64,000 nucleotides of DNA from Candidatus Rhodoferax randersensis (GTDB lineage: Bacteria; Pseudomonadota; Gammaproteobacteria; Burkholderiales; Burkholderiaceae_C): NCBI GenBank assembly GCA_016718155.1, contig JADKEH010000046.1:119573-183572 (forward strand), in the 5' to 3' direction. The notes under the pieces were generated by a model. It worked only from the letters and a program-made list of their open reading frames with translations. It searched no databases and was not told the DNA's origin. Shown one piece after another: positions 1 to 7,883 of the stretch. The position numbers and the translations under genes were made by a program. How positions within the stretch are numbered: the first letter of the stretch is position 1; every line of letters begins with the position of its first letter.

Positions 1-74
1 CAGGTGGAGGTGAAATTGTCAATGGCCATGGCGTGGTGCCCGGTGGTGCGCGGCGCAAGCCGCTTGACCGGGCG

Positions 75-611
75 TCAGGTGGAGGGGTTGGAGGTGCGCC
101 GGCGTGCGTCGAGATGCCGCTTGCAACTGGCATTGATGACGCGCAGCTCGGCCAGTGTTTCGTCGATCTGCGCGCGCTTTTTCTCCAGCTCGGTGATCGC
201 CGTATCGGTGCGGTCGATCACGTAGGTGAGCTGTTGCGAGCGGCCTTCGCCGTGGTCGCCGTACAGATCAAGGTAGCGCTTGATCTCCGACAACTGCGAG
301 CCGATCGCCTTGGCGCGCAGGATCAGCGCCAGGCGCGCCCGGTCACGCCGGGTGTAGACGCGTGCGCCGTTGATGCGGCGCGGCGACAGCAGGCCCTTGT
401 CTTCATAGAAGCGCAGCGCGCGCAGGGTGATGCCGAACTCCTGGCACAGCTCGGTGATGCCAAACAGCTCGGTGCTGGCCTCATCCCGGTGCGAGTCGAC
501 GAAGGCCTGTGCGTCGGTGGCCACGGGCACTGGCGCCACGGCCGCACTTCGGGCGCCTGACCGTGACGGCTTGAGCTTGGCAGTGGAGGTGGCCACCGCA
601 GCGGACTTCAA
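75..611 (-). CDS. MerR-family transcriptional regulator (LiuR-like)
   Basis: A 178-residue DNA-binding regulator. After a disordered Ala/Ser-rich N-terminus of about 48 residues comes a MerR winged-helix domain with the hallmark ITELCQEFGITLRALRFYEDKGLL, followed by YTRRDRARLALILRAKAIG and a C-terminal coiled coil (about 120-165). There are no cysteines arranged for metal binding, so an acyl-CoA or other organic effector is more likely. MerR proteins of the LiuR type control leucine/branched acyl-CoA catabolism in proteobacteria, and the adjacent carboxylase-dehydrogenase cluster fits that. It lies 9 bp downstream of the SCP2-like gene in the same reading frame, separated only by that gene's TGA and three codons. 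The apparent start is TTG at 611; an internal GTG could also serve, so the start is uncertain. Confidence 0.85.
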   Translation of the reverse strand: MKSAAVATSTAKLKPSRSGARSAAVAPVPVATDAQAFVDSHRDEASTELFGITELCQEFGITLRALRFYEDKGLLSPRRINGARVYTRRDRARLALILRAKAIGSQLSEIKRYLDLYGDHGEGRSQQLTYVIDRTDTAITELEKKRAQIDETLAELRVINASCKRHLDARRRTSNPST

Positions 612-620
612 GGGTCGCGC

Positions 621-917
621 TCAGATCACGCGTTGCAGGCGCATGGCAACACTCATGTCGCCGGTGACCTTGAGTTTGCCCATCATGAAGCCGGTGGCGG
701 GCTCCAGGTCGCCGCTCAGCATGGCGTTGAGGTTTTCCAGCGTGATGCCCACGGTGCAGTCGGCGTCCGTGTTGCTGTTGCTGACCGAATTGGGCGTGGA
801 CTTGCCGTCGATGTAGACCACGCCGTCATCGCCGCAGTCGAACTTAAGGGTGGCGTCCAGGCCGCTGTCGGCGCCGACTTTGGTGCGGATGGCTTGGGTG
901 CAGGCTTCGAGGTTCAT
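621..917 (-). CDS. SCP2 sterol-binding-domain protein
   Basis: A 98-residue single-domain protein of the SCP2 (sterol carrier protein 2) lipid-transfer fold. It has the usual pattern of an N-terminal helix, a beta strand carrying LKFDCGDDGVVYIDG, a DADCTVGITLENLNAMLSG segment, and a C-terminal GFMMGKLKVTGDMSVAMRLQ, which closely follows the family signature 'FMxGKLKVxGDMxxAMKL'. Family members bind hydrophobic acyl chains or acyl-CoAs. It begins with ATG and is divergent from the carboxyltransferase gene, sharing the intergenic region with the palindromic operator. It probably forms a two-gene unit with the MerR gene. A role as carrier for a long branched acyl-CoA is inference from context. 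Confidence 0.88.
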   Translation of the reverse strand: MNLEACTQAIRTKVGADSGLDATLKFDCGDDGVVYIDGKSTPNSVSNSNTDADCTVGITLENLNAMLSGDLEPATGFMMGKLKVTGDMSVAMRLQRVI

Positions 918-1014
918 GGTGGTGTTCCGGATAAAAAGTTGCAGGGTTGAGGAGAGTCGGCCCGCAGGCGCTGACTGCGTCGGAATGCTATCAGCATCAC
1001 ATGACGCGGAGCAC

Positions 1015-1020
1015 AGTATA
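1015..1020 (-). promoter_or_regulatory. Probable -10 box for the SCP2-merR unit
   Basis: On the minus strand this reads TATACT, a 5/6 match to the sigma70 -10 consensus, about 100 bases before the SCP2-like start codon. With an 18-bp spacer the -35 position would read TCAACC and fall inside the palindrome at 1039-1057, so the same operator could control both directions. The -35 is weak. Confidence 0.45.
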
Positions 1021-1038
1021 AACCCCTAAACGATATCT

Positions 1039-1057
1039 GGTTGACGTTAACGTTACC
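1039..1057. promoter_or_regulatory. Palindromic operator, likely the MerR/LiuR-type box
   Basis: The sequence GGTTGACGTTAACGTTACC is a near-perfect inverted repeat (GGTnnACGTTAACGTnnACC). Its ACGTTAACGT core matches what is described for LiuR-type MerR regulators of branched-chain acyl-CoA catabolism (recalled, not searched). It lies in the divergent region between the SCP2-merR pair and the carboxylase operon and overlaps the -35 elements of both predicted promoters. Binding by the MerR protein encoded at 75-611 is inference. Confidence 0.7.
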
Positions 1058-1069
1058 TTGTTGTCTAAT
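1041..1069 (+). promoter_or_regulatory. Sigma70-type promoter of the carboxylase operon
   Basis: TTGACG at 1041-1046 (5/6 to the -35 consensus) and TCTAAT at 1064-1069 (5/6 to the -10 consensus) are separated by 17 bp. The -35 is embedded in the palindromic operator. Transcription would begin near 1076, leaving a short leader before the ATG at 1098. Confidence 0.6.
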
Positions 1070-1097
1070 TCGGCAAGCTTTCACAGGACGACCGCTC

Positions 1098-2708
1098 ATG
1101 CCCGCTCTACTTTCCAAGATCAAAACCAGCTCCGAGTCGTTTGCGGCCAATGCCCGGCGCATGCGCGAGCTACTGGCCGAGGTGCAGCGCCTGGAGCAGA
1201 TGGTGATAGCCGAGTCCGAGTCCAAGCGCGACAAGTTCGAAAAGCGCGGGCAACTGCTGCCGCGCGAGCGTGTGGCGCGTCTGCTGGACCGGGGCTCGCC
1301 GTTTCTGGAGATCAGCCGCCTGGCCGGACTCAACATGCACGACGACGACGGCAAGAAGTCGGTGCTGGGCGGTGGCTCGGTGGTCGGCATCGGGGTGGTG
1401 GCCGGCAAGCGCTGCATGATTTCGGCCAGCGACAGCGCGGTCAAGGGCGGCACGGTGGCGCCCATGGGTTTGAAGAAGGGCCTGCGCGCGCAGGAGATCG
1501 CCCGCGACAACAGGCTGCCCGTCATTTACCTGGTGGAAAGTGGCGGCGCCAACCTGATGTACCAGAGCGAGATTTTCATCGAGGGCGGGCGCAGCTTTGC
1601 CAACCAGGCACGCCTGTCGGCGGCCGGCCTGCCGCAGATATCCGTGGTGCATGGCTCCAGCACCGCCGGCGGCGCCTACTTGCCGGGTTTGTCGGACTAC
1701 GTCATTCTGGTGCGTGGTCGCTCCAACATCTTTCTGGCCGGGCCGCCCTTGGTCAAGGCCGCCATTGGCGAGGACTGTACGGAGGACGAAATCGGCGGCG
1801 CCGAGACGCATGCGCAGATCACCGGCCTGGGTGAGTACCTGACCGAGAACGACGCGCACGCGATCGCCATGGCGCGCGAGGTGATGGACAAGCTCAATTG
1901 GGATGTGACGCCCGCCGCCGCGTCCTTCGCCGAGCCGCTGTACGACGAGCAGGAGCTGATGGGCCTGGTGCCGGCCGATGATCGCGAACCCTACGACGTG
2001 CGCGAAGTGATCGCGCGCCTGGTGGATGGCTCGGACTTCCTCGAATTCAAGGCCCAGTACGCGCCAGAGACCATGTGTGGCCACGCCCGCATCCACGGCC
2101 AACTGGTGGGCATTCTGGGCAACAACGGCCCGATCCAGCCCAATGGCTCGACCAAGGCGGCGCAGTTCATCCAGTTGTGCGACCAGAGCGGCACGCCCCT
2201 GGTTTTTTTGCAGAACACCACGGGTTACATGGTCGGCTCGGTGGCCGAGCGCAGCGGCGCCATCAAGCATGGCTCCAAGATGATCCAGGCGGTGGCCAAC
2301 GCACGGGTGCCCAAGTTCACGATCGTGTTGGGCGGCTCCTTTGGTGCGGGCAACTACGGCATGTGTGGTCGCGGCTTCGATCCGCGTTTCATCTTCTCCT
2401 GGCCCACCGCGCGCACGGCGGTGATGGGCGGCGCGCAGGCCGCCAAGGTGATGGACATCGTCAACCGCGCCAAGATCGAGCGCAGTGGTTTGGCGGCCAA
2501 CGAAGAAGCGCTGAAAGCCATGTCCGATGGGCTGCGCCAGCGCCTGGACAAGGAATCCTCGGTGCTGTTTGGCACCGCCCGCCTGTGGGACGACGGCATC
2601 ATCGATCCGCGTGACACGCGCCGCCTGCTGGGCCTGTGCCTGTCGCTGGCAGCCGAGGCGCAGGCGCGCAAGCTGCACCCCAACACCTTTGGCGTGGCCC
2701 GCATGTAA
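1098..2708 (+). CDS. Acyl-CoA carboxylase, carboxyltransferase (beta) subunit; methylcrotonyl/geranyl-CoA type
   Basis: A 536-residue biotin-dependent carboxyltransferase. Two crotonase-fold halves are visible: the N-terminal acyl-CoA half (GSPFLEISRLAG, then SASDSAVKGGTVAPMGLKK and VHGSSTAGGAYLPGLSDY) and the C-terminal carboxybiotin half (VGILGNNGPIQPNGSTKAAQFI, FLQNTTGYMVG, GGSFGAGNYGMCGRGFDPRF). The last motif is typical of methylcrotonyl-CoA (LiuB) and geranyl-CoA (AtuC) carboxylases rather than propionyl-CoA carboxylase. It would transfer CO2 to the gamma carbon of a 3-methyl-2-enoyl-CoA, working with the biotin subunit at 4959-6920. ATG at 1098 is preferred because AGGAC precedes it; an upstream in-frame GTG/TTG would place the operator inside the gene. 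Substrate length (C5 versus C10) cannot be decided here. Confidence 0.9.
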   Translation: MPALLSKIKTSSESFAANARRMRELLAEVQRLEQMVIAESESKRDKFEKRGQLLPRERVARLLDRGSPFLEISRLAGLNMHDDDGKKSVLGGGSVVGIGVVAGKRCMISASDSAVKGGTVAPMGLKKGLRAQEIARDNRLPVIYLVESGGANLMYQSEIFIEGGRSFANQARLSAAGLPQISVVHGSSTAGGAYLPGLSDYVILVRGRSNIFLAGPPLVKAAIGEDCTEDEIGGAETHAQITGLGEYLTENDAHAIAMAREVMDKLNWDVTPAAASFAEPLYDEQELMGLVPADDREPYDVREVIARLVDGSDFLEFKAQYAPETMCGHARIHGQLVGILGNNGPIQPNGSTKAAQFIQLCDQSGTPLVFLQNTTGYMVGSVAERSGAIKHGSKMIQAVANARVPKFTIVLGGSFGAGNYGMCGRGFDPRFIFSWPTARTAVMGGAQAAKVMDIVNRAKIERSGLAANEEALKAMSDGLRQRLDKESSVLFGTARLWDDGIIDPRDTRRLLGLCLSLAAEAQARKLHPNTFGVARM

Positions 2709-2743
2709 CGGGGGCTGGGCTTGCTACCGACGCCACTTCTCAC

Positions 2744-2818
2744 GTCATTGCGAGCGCAGCGTGGCAATCCATGCCCCCGGCGCGCGACGATGGATTGCCG
2801 CGCTGCGCTCGCAATGAC
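2744..2818. repeat. Palindromic interspersed repeat (GTCATTGCGAGCG family), copy 1
   Basis: Arms GTCATTGCGAGCGCAGCGTG... (2744-2772) and ...CGCTGCGCTCGCAATGAC (2790-2818) are nearly exact reverse complements of about 29 bp around a short loop. It lies between the carboxyltransferase and dehydrogenase genes, where a transcript would fold into a long hairpin. Related copies are at 43724-43842, 59691-59770 (degenerate) and 61978-62054. Confidence 0.85.
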
Positions 2819-2856
2819 GATGTCACCGTGACGACCTATCTCCACGAAAGACCCCC

Positions 2857-4008
2857 ATGAAATTCACCCCTGAACACGAACAAATCGCCGACACCGTGCG
2901 CAAGTTTGTCGCCAACGAGATCAACCCGCATCTTCCCGCGTGGGAGGCCGCGGGCCAGTTCCCCGCGCACCAGGTCTTCAAGAAGATGGGCGACCTGGGC
3001 CTGCTGGGCATCAAGTACCCCACCGAATACGGCGGCATGGGCCTGGACTTCAGCTACTCGATGGTGATGGCCGAGGCGCTGGGCGAGTGCAATGCCGGCG
3101 GCGTGCCGATGGCCATCGGCGTGCAGACCGACATGTGCACGCCGGCGCTGGCGCGCTTTGGCTCGGACGAGTTGCGCCGCGAATTCCTCGCGCCCAGCAT
3201 CGCCGGTGACATGGTCGGTTGCATTGGCGTGAGCGAGGTCGGTGGCGGCTCCGACGTGGCCGCGCTCAAGACCACGGCGCGCAAGGACGGTGACGACTAC
3301 CTCATCAACGGCTCCAAGATGTGGATTACCAACGGCATGCAGGCCGACTGGTGCTGCCTGCTGGCCAACACCTCCGAGGGCGCGGTGCACAAGAACAAGT
3401 CGCTGATCATGGTGCGCCTGGACAGCCCGGGCGTCACGCGCCAGAAGATCGAGAAGATCGGCATGCATTCCAGCGACACGGCGCAGCTGTTCTTTGACAA
3501 CGTGCGCGTGCCGCAGCGCAACCTGATCGGCCAGGAGGGCATGGGCTTCATGTTCCAGATGCTGCAGTTCCAGGAGGAGCGCCTGTACGGCGCGGCCGGC
3601 TGCCTGCGCTCGCTGGACCGTCTGATCGACCAGACCATCGACTACACGCGTCAGCGCCAGACCTTTGGCAAGCCGATCCTGCACAACCAGGTGGTGCACT
3701 TCCGCCTGGCCGAGCTGCGCACCGAGGTGGAGGCGCTGCGCGCCCTGACCTACCGCGCGGTGGAGTCTTACATCTCCGGCAAGGATGTCACCAAGCTGGC
3801 CTCCATGGCCAAGCTCAAGGCCGGGCGCCTCAGCCGCGAGGTGGCCGACAGTTGCCTGCAGTATTGGGGCGGCATGGGCTTCACGGCCGATAACCCAATC
3901 TCGCAGGCCTACCGTGATGGACGCCTGATCTCCATCGGCGGTGGCGCCGACGAGATCATGCTGGGCATCATCTGCAAGCTCGAAGGCACTTTGCCGGGCA
4001 AGGTTTGA
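2857..4008 (+). CDS. Acyl-CoA dehydrogenase, citronellyl-CoA (AtuD)-like
   Basis: A 383-residue flavoprotein that would introduce a 2,3 double bond into an acyl-CoA. Visible are the N-terminal helical domain, the FAD/substrate motif CIGVSEVGGGSDVAALKT, KMWITNG, and the C-terminal motif RQTFGKPILHNQ with QYWGGMGF. The medium-chain-type catalytic Glu position near the C-terminus reads IGGGADEIM (Gly instead of Glu), while QEERL around residues 239-243 places Glu241 where isovaleryl-CoA dehydrogenase carries its base. That favours a branched substrate. The sequence strongly recalls AtuD citronellyl-CoA dehydrogenase (recognition, not a search). It sits between the two carboxylase subunit genes in the same direction. 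Confidence 0.9.
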   Translation: MKFTPEHEQIADTVRKFVANEINPHLPAWEAAGQFPAHQVFKKMGDLGLLGIKYPTEYGGMGLDFSYSMVMAEALGECNAGGVPMAIGVQTDMCTPALARFGSDELRREFLAPSIAGDMVGCIGVSEVGGGSDVAALKTTARKDGDDYLINGSKMWITNGMQADWCCLLANTSEGAVHKNKSLIMVRLDSPGVTRQKIEKIGMHSSDTAQLFFDNVRVPQRNLIGQEGMGFMFQMLQFQEERLYGAAGCLRSLDRLIDQTIDYTRQRQTFGKPILHNQVVHFRLAELRTEVEALRALTYRAVESYISGKDVTKLASMAKLKAGRLSREVADSCLQYWGGMGFTADNPISQAYRDGRLISIGGGADEIMLGIICKLEGTLPGKV

Positions 4009-4056
4009 GCGGTATCACACGATGACTGATACCAACCCCCAACGCGAAGCGATCCG

Positions 4057-4966
4057 ATGGTGGTGTGCGAGACGCTGGCAACCCGGCGCGAGGGCGCGGT
4101 GCTGCACGTCACGCTGAACCGCCCCGAGAGCCGCAACGCCATGTCGCTGCGCATGGTGCAGGAACTGCAGACGGTGTTGCAGCAAGCCGAGCCACGACGA
4201 CGCGGTGCGGGTGCTGGTGCTGCGCGGCGCCGGTGGCCACTTCTGTGCCGGCGGCGACCTCAAGGACATGGCAGCTGCGCGCATGCGCGCCATGCAGGCT
4301 CCGGCTGCGTCGGCCCAGGGCGCGCCGATTGCCGACCCGGTGGCCGAGGTCAATGCGCGCTTTGGCGAGCTGTGCGTGGCCTACGCCAACACACCGCTGG
4401 CGCTGGTGGCGGTGACCGAGGGCACGGTCATGGGCGGCGGCTTTGGCCTGGCCTGCGTGGCCGACGTGACGCTGGCCTCCCGCACGGCGGTGTTCCGCCT
4501 GCCCGAGACCTCCCTGGGCGTGGTGCCGGCGCAGATCGCGCCCTTTCTGGTGGAACGGCTGGGCTACTCGCAGGCCAAACGACTGGCCGTGACCGGGGGA
4601 CGCGTGGCGGCCGATGAGGCCTTGCGCATCGGCCTTGTTCATGCCGTGCACGAGGCGAACCAACTCGACGCCGCGTTGGCGGCGGTGCTGGCCGACATCT
4701 TGGCCTGTGCGCCGGGCGCGCTGGCCGCCACCAAGGCCCTGATTGCCAAGGCGCGCTGGAGCCCGGCCGCCGAACTGGTGGCCCACGCCGCCGCCGTGTT
4801 CTCGCACGCCGTGCAAAGCAACGAGGGCATGGAAGGCACGACGGCCTTCCTTCAAAAGCGCAAACCAAACTGGGCCACGCCAGTGTTCGATGTTTCCAAA
4901 GACACGAGTGCGGCGGCGGCGCGGTGCGCGCACGCAGGTGCCCCGATGGAGGTACAGCATGTTTAG
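4057..4966 (+). pseudogene. Enoyl-CoA hydratase/isomerase family protein, frameshifted
   Basis: A crotonase-family hydratase split over two frames. Frame one from ATG 4057 gives VLHVTLNRPESRNAMSLRMVQELQ; from about 4190 the reading continues in the next frame as SHDDAVRVLVLRGAGGHFCAGGDLKDM, then TEGTVMGGGFGLACVADVTLA and FRLPETSLGVVPAQIAPFLVERLG. Joined, it is a normal hydratase of about 300 residues with the oxyanion-hole motifs AGGDL and GGGFG. One extra base near 4189 (or two missing) explains the break. A second compensating shift near 4056 is possible because ATG 4022 opens MTDTNPQREAIR in the downstream frame. By position it corresponds to LiuC/AtuE, hydrating the 3-methylglutaconyl-CoA-type product. 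It overlaps the next gene by 8 bases. A sequencing error is as likely as true loss. Confidence 0.82.
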
Positions 4967-6920
4967 CAAAATACTGGTCGCCAATCGGGGTGAAATCGCT
5001 TGCCGCGTCATCCGCACTGCACGCGCCCTGGGCTACCGCACGGTGGCGGTGTTCAGCGACGCCGACGCCAAAGCGCCGCACGTGCAGCAGGCCGACGAGG
5101 CGGTGCACATTGGCGGCTCGGCCGCGGCCGACTCCTACCTGCGTATTGACGCGCTGCTGGAGGCCGCGCGCAAGACCGGCGCGGACGCGATTCATCCCGG
5201 CTACGGCTTCCTGAGCGAGAACGCGGGCTTTGCGCAAGCCTGTCAGGACGCGGGCCTGGTCTTCATCGGCCCGCCGGCTTCGGCCATCACCGCCATGGGC
5301 GACAAGGCGCTGGCCAAGCGCCGCATGCTGGCGGCCAAGGTGCCCTGTGCACCGGGCTACCTCGGAGAGGAGCAGGACGACACGCGGCTGCAGGAGGAGG
5401 CGCAGAAGCTCGGGTTCCCGCTGCTGGTCAAGGCGGTGGCGGGTGGCGGCGGGCGCGGCATGCGCTTGGTGCGCCAGGCCAGCGAACTGGGGCAGGCCAT
5501 CAGCGGCGCGCGGCGCGAGGCGCTAAGCGCCTTTGGCGACGGCACGCTGATGCTGGAGCGGCTGATCGACAACGGGCGCCACATCGAGATCCAGGTCTTT
5601 GCCGACTCGCATGGCAACGCGGTCTACCTGGGTGAGCGCGATTGCACGGCGCAGCGGCGCCGGCAGAAAGTGATTGAGGAAGCGCCGTCGGCGGTGGTCA
5701 GCCCGGCCATGCGCGAGGCGATGGGGCGCGACGCCGTGGCCGCCGCCCTGGCGGTGGGCTACCGGGGCGCGGGCACGGTGGAATTCATCGTGGACGCCGA
5801 GCTGAAGCACTACTTCCTGGAGATGAACACGCGCCTGCAGGTGGAGCACCCGGTGACCGAGCTGGTAACCGGCTTCGATCTGGTCGAGTGGCAGTTGCGC
5901 GTGGCCGCTGGGCAGCCGCTGCCGGCGCGCCAGGACCAGATTGAACTCAAGGGCCACGCCATCGAGGCGCGCCTGTACGTGGAGGACCCGTACGCCGGCT
6001 TTGCCCCGCAGACCGGCACGGTGTTGCACTGGCAACCCGCGGCGGCCTTGCACGCCGGCGTGCGGATCGACGACGGCATCGTCGAAGGCGGCGTGATCTC
6101 GCCCTACTACGACCCGATGGTGGCCAAGATCATCGTGCACGGGCGCGACCGCGATGACGCCATCCGCCGGCTGCGCGCGGCCCTGCAGAACGCGCCCCTG
6201 CTGGGCTTGCGCAACAACGGCCGCTTCCTGGCCGACCTGGTGGACCACCCGGCCTTTCGCACGGCCACCATGACCACCACGCTGATCGATGAGTGGCAGG
6301 AGCAGGGCGAAGCGCTGCTGCAGCGGCCAGTGGCTGGCGATGTGCACTGGTGCCTGGCGGCTGCCGCTCTGGCGATGAAGCAGGGTGCCGGCTGGCGCGC
6401 CGACAGCGTGGCGGCGTTCGGTCTGCCGCTGCGCTGCGACGAGGTGCAACAACTGCTGCGGGTGCAGCCCGATCGGCATGGCTCGGTGCAGGTGACGCTG
6501 GGCGCTGCCGTGCACCACGTGCGCATTTTGAGCCACGAGGGCGCGCGCTTGCGCTTCGAGATGGATGGCGTCATTCGCAGCGCGGTGGCGGTGCACCATC
6601 AGAACAGCTTGCACCTGGCGCTGGACGGCGCCGCGTTTGTGTTCAATGAGGTGTCGGCGTTCCCGGACAGCAACGCCGCGTTGGACGCCACACGGGCGCT
6701 GTCGCCGGTGGCGGGCAAGGTGACGCAGATTGCGGTGGCGCTGGGCGACGCGGTGCAGGAGGGCCAGGCGCTGGTCTGCGTGGAAGCCATGAAGATGGAA
6801 ATGTGGCTGAGCGCGCAGGCGGCCGGCACGGTGCATGCGGTGCACACGGCGGTGGGGGAGCAGGTCGAATCGGGCGCGCTGCTGGTGGAACTCGAAATTA
6901 AGGACAAGAAGGAAACATGA
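4959..6920 (+). CDS. Acyl-CoA carboxylase, biotin carboxylase/biotin carrier (alpha) subunit
   Basis: A 653-residue protein. It begins MFSKILVANRGEIACRVIRTA, the canonical biotin carboxylase N-terminus, followed by IHPGYGFLSENAGFA, the ATP-grasp loop KAVAGGGGRGM (about residue 160), the catalytic HIEIQVFADSHGN and EMNTRLQVEHPVTELVTG, a BT-like linker, and a C-terminal biotinyl domain with EAMKMEM; the biotin-accepting lysine is residue 612. It carboxylates its own biotin with bicarbonate and ATP and pairs with the carboxyltransferase at 1098-2708. ATG 4959 is preferred because GGAGG lies just upstream and the family always starts here; the frame extends further upstream without similarity. 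Equivalent to LiuD/AtuF. Confidence 0.93.
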   Translation: MFSKILVANRGEIACRVIRTARALGYRTVAVFSDADAKAPHVQQADEAVHIGGSAAADSYLRIDALLEAARKTGADAIHPGYGFLSENAGFAQACQDAGLVFIGPPASAITAMGDKALAKRRMLAAKVPCAPGYLGEEQDDTRLQEEAQKLGFPLLVKAVAGGGGRGMRLVRQASELGQAISGARREALSAFGDGTLMLERLIDNGRHIEIQVFADSHGNAVYLGERDCTAQRRRQKVIEEAPSAVVSPAMREAMGRDAVAAALAVGYRGAGTVEFIVDAELKHYFLEMNTRLQVEHPVTELVTGFDLVEWQLRVAAGQPLPARQDQIELKGHAIEARLYVEDPYAGFAPQTGTVLHWQPAAALHAGVRIDDGIVEGGVISPYYDPMVAKIIVHGRDRDDAIRRLRAALQNAPLLGLRNNGRFLADLVDHPAFRTATMTTTLIDEWQEQGEALLQRPVAGDVHWCLAAAALAMKQGAGWRADSVAAFGLPLRCDEVQQLLRVQPDRHGSVQVTLGAAVHHVRILSHEGARLRFEMDGVIRSAVAVHHQNSLHLALDGAAFVFNEVSAFPDSNAALDATRALSPVAGKVTQIAVALGDAVQEGQALVCVEAMKMEMWLSAQAAGTVHAVHTAVGEQVESGALLVELEIKDKKET

Positions 6921-7792
6921 TGGACAAAGCAATTCTGACGTGCGCGCTGACCGGCGTGCTGACCAATCCCAAGCAGTATCCGGTGCCGGTGACGCCGGCC
7001 CAGATGGCGGCGCAGGCGCGTGAGGCGTTCAACGCGGGGGCTTCCATCATGCATGTGCACGTGCGCATGCAGGACGATGGCATGGGGCACATGCCCTCGT
7101 GGGACCCCGATGTGGCCGAGGCGGTGGTGGGTGCCATTCGCGAGGCCTGTCCCGGTGTCATCATCAACCTCACCACCGGTGTGGTGGGCAAGGACATTTC
7201 GGGCCCGCTGGCCTGCATTCGCCGCGTCAAGCCGGAGATTGCCGCCTGCAACGCGGGCAGCCTGAACTACCTGAAGATCAAGGACGATGGCCAGTGGGCC
7301 TGGCCGCCGATGGTGTTCGACAACCCGGTCTCCAAGGTGCAGCAGTTCCTGGACGTGATGACCGAGTGCAATGTGCACCCGGAGTTTGAATGCTTCGACG
7401 TCGGCATCGTGCGCGCGGTCGGCATGTACCTCAAGGCCGGCATGCTCAAGCCCGAGATGGGCCGCGCCGAATACAACCTGGTGATGGGTGTCGCCTCCGG
7501 CATGCCGTGCGATGCCGATCTGCTGGCGCTGTTGCCACGCTGGATGGCCAGCGGCAGCGTGTGGCAAAGCACGCTGATCGGGCGCGCCGAGATATGGCCA
7601 GTGCACCAGGCCACCGCCGAGCTGGGCGGCATGTTGCGCACCGGTCTGGAAGACACCTTCTACCTGCCCAATGGCGAACGTGCCGGCGGCAACGGGGTGT
7701 TGATCGAGGCGCTGGCCCAATGCGCTCAGCGCGCGGGGCGCGCGTTGGCGAGCCCGGCAGAGGCGCGAACCATGCTGGGCCTGCGCGCCTGA
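6917..7792 (+). CDS. Beta-keto acid cleavage enzyme (BKACE, Kce family)
   Basis: A 291-residue (beta/alpha)8-barrel enzyme of the 3-keto-5-aminohexanoate cleavage family (formerly DUF849). Family marks are ILTCALTGV at the N-terminus, the zinc ligands HVHVR at about residues 46-50, INLTTGVVGKD, EFECFDVGIVRAV, and the C-terminal GLEDTFYLPNGERAGGNGVLIEAL. Known members convert a beta-keto acid plus acetyl-CoA into a shortened acyl-CoA plus acetoacetate. The start codon overlaps the carboxylase stop by four bases (ATGA), so it is translationally coupled to the carboxylase. A BKACE is not part of the standard liu or atu pathway; here it may handle the free keto acid released after carboxylation, hydration and lyase cleavage (inference). 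Confidence 0.9.
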   Translation: MMDKAILTCALTGVLTNPKQYPVPVTPAQMAAQAREAFNAGASIMHVHVRMQDDGMGHMPSWDPDVAEAVVGAIREACPGVIINLTTGVVGKDISGPLACIRRVKPEIAACNAGSLNYLKIKDDGQWAWPPMVFDNPVSKVQQFLDVMTECNVHPEFECFDVGIVRAVGMYLKAGMLKPEMGRAEYNLVMGVASGMPCDADLLALLPRWMASGSVWQSTLIGRAEIWPVHQATAELGGMLRTGLEDTFYLPNGERAGGNGVLIEALAQCAQRAGRALASPAEARTMLGLRA

Positions 7793-7883
7793 CGCTGCGC
7801 CGATTGATTCCGGGCCACTCAAATGGGTGGTGACATTGGTTGAAAGGTGTCTCGCATCAAAGCGCGGACGCAAGGAGAGAATT

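Noticed and set aside
1..74. Possible start of another leftward gene (ATG at 29, MAIDNFTST)
   Set aside because: Only nine codons are inside the window and there is no clear ribosome site.
4057..4966. Programmed ribosomal frameshifting in the hydratase gene
   Set aside because: No slippery heptamer or downstream pseudoknot is evident near 4189; an indel is simpler.
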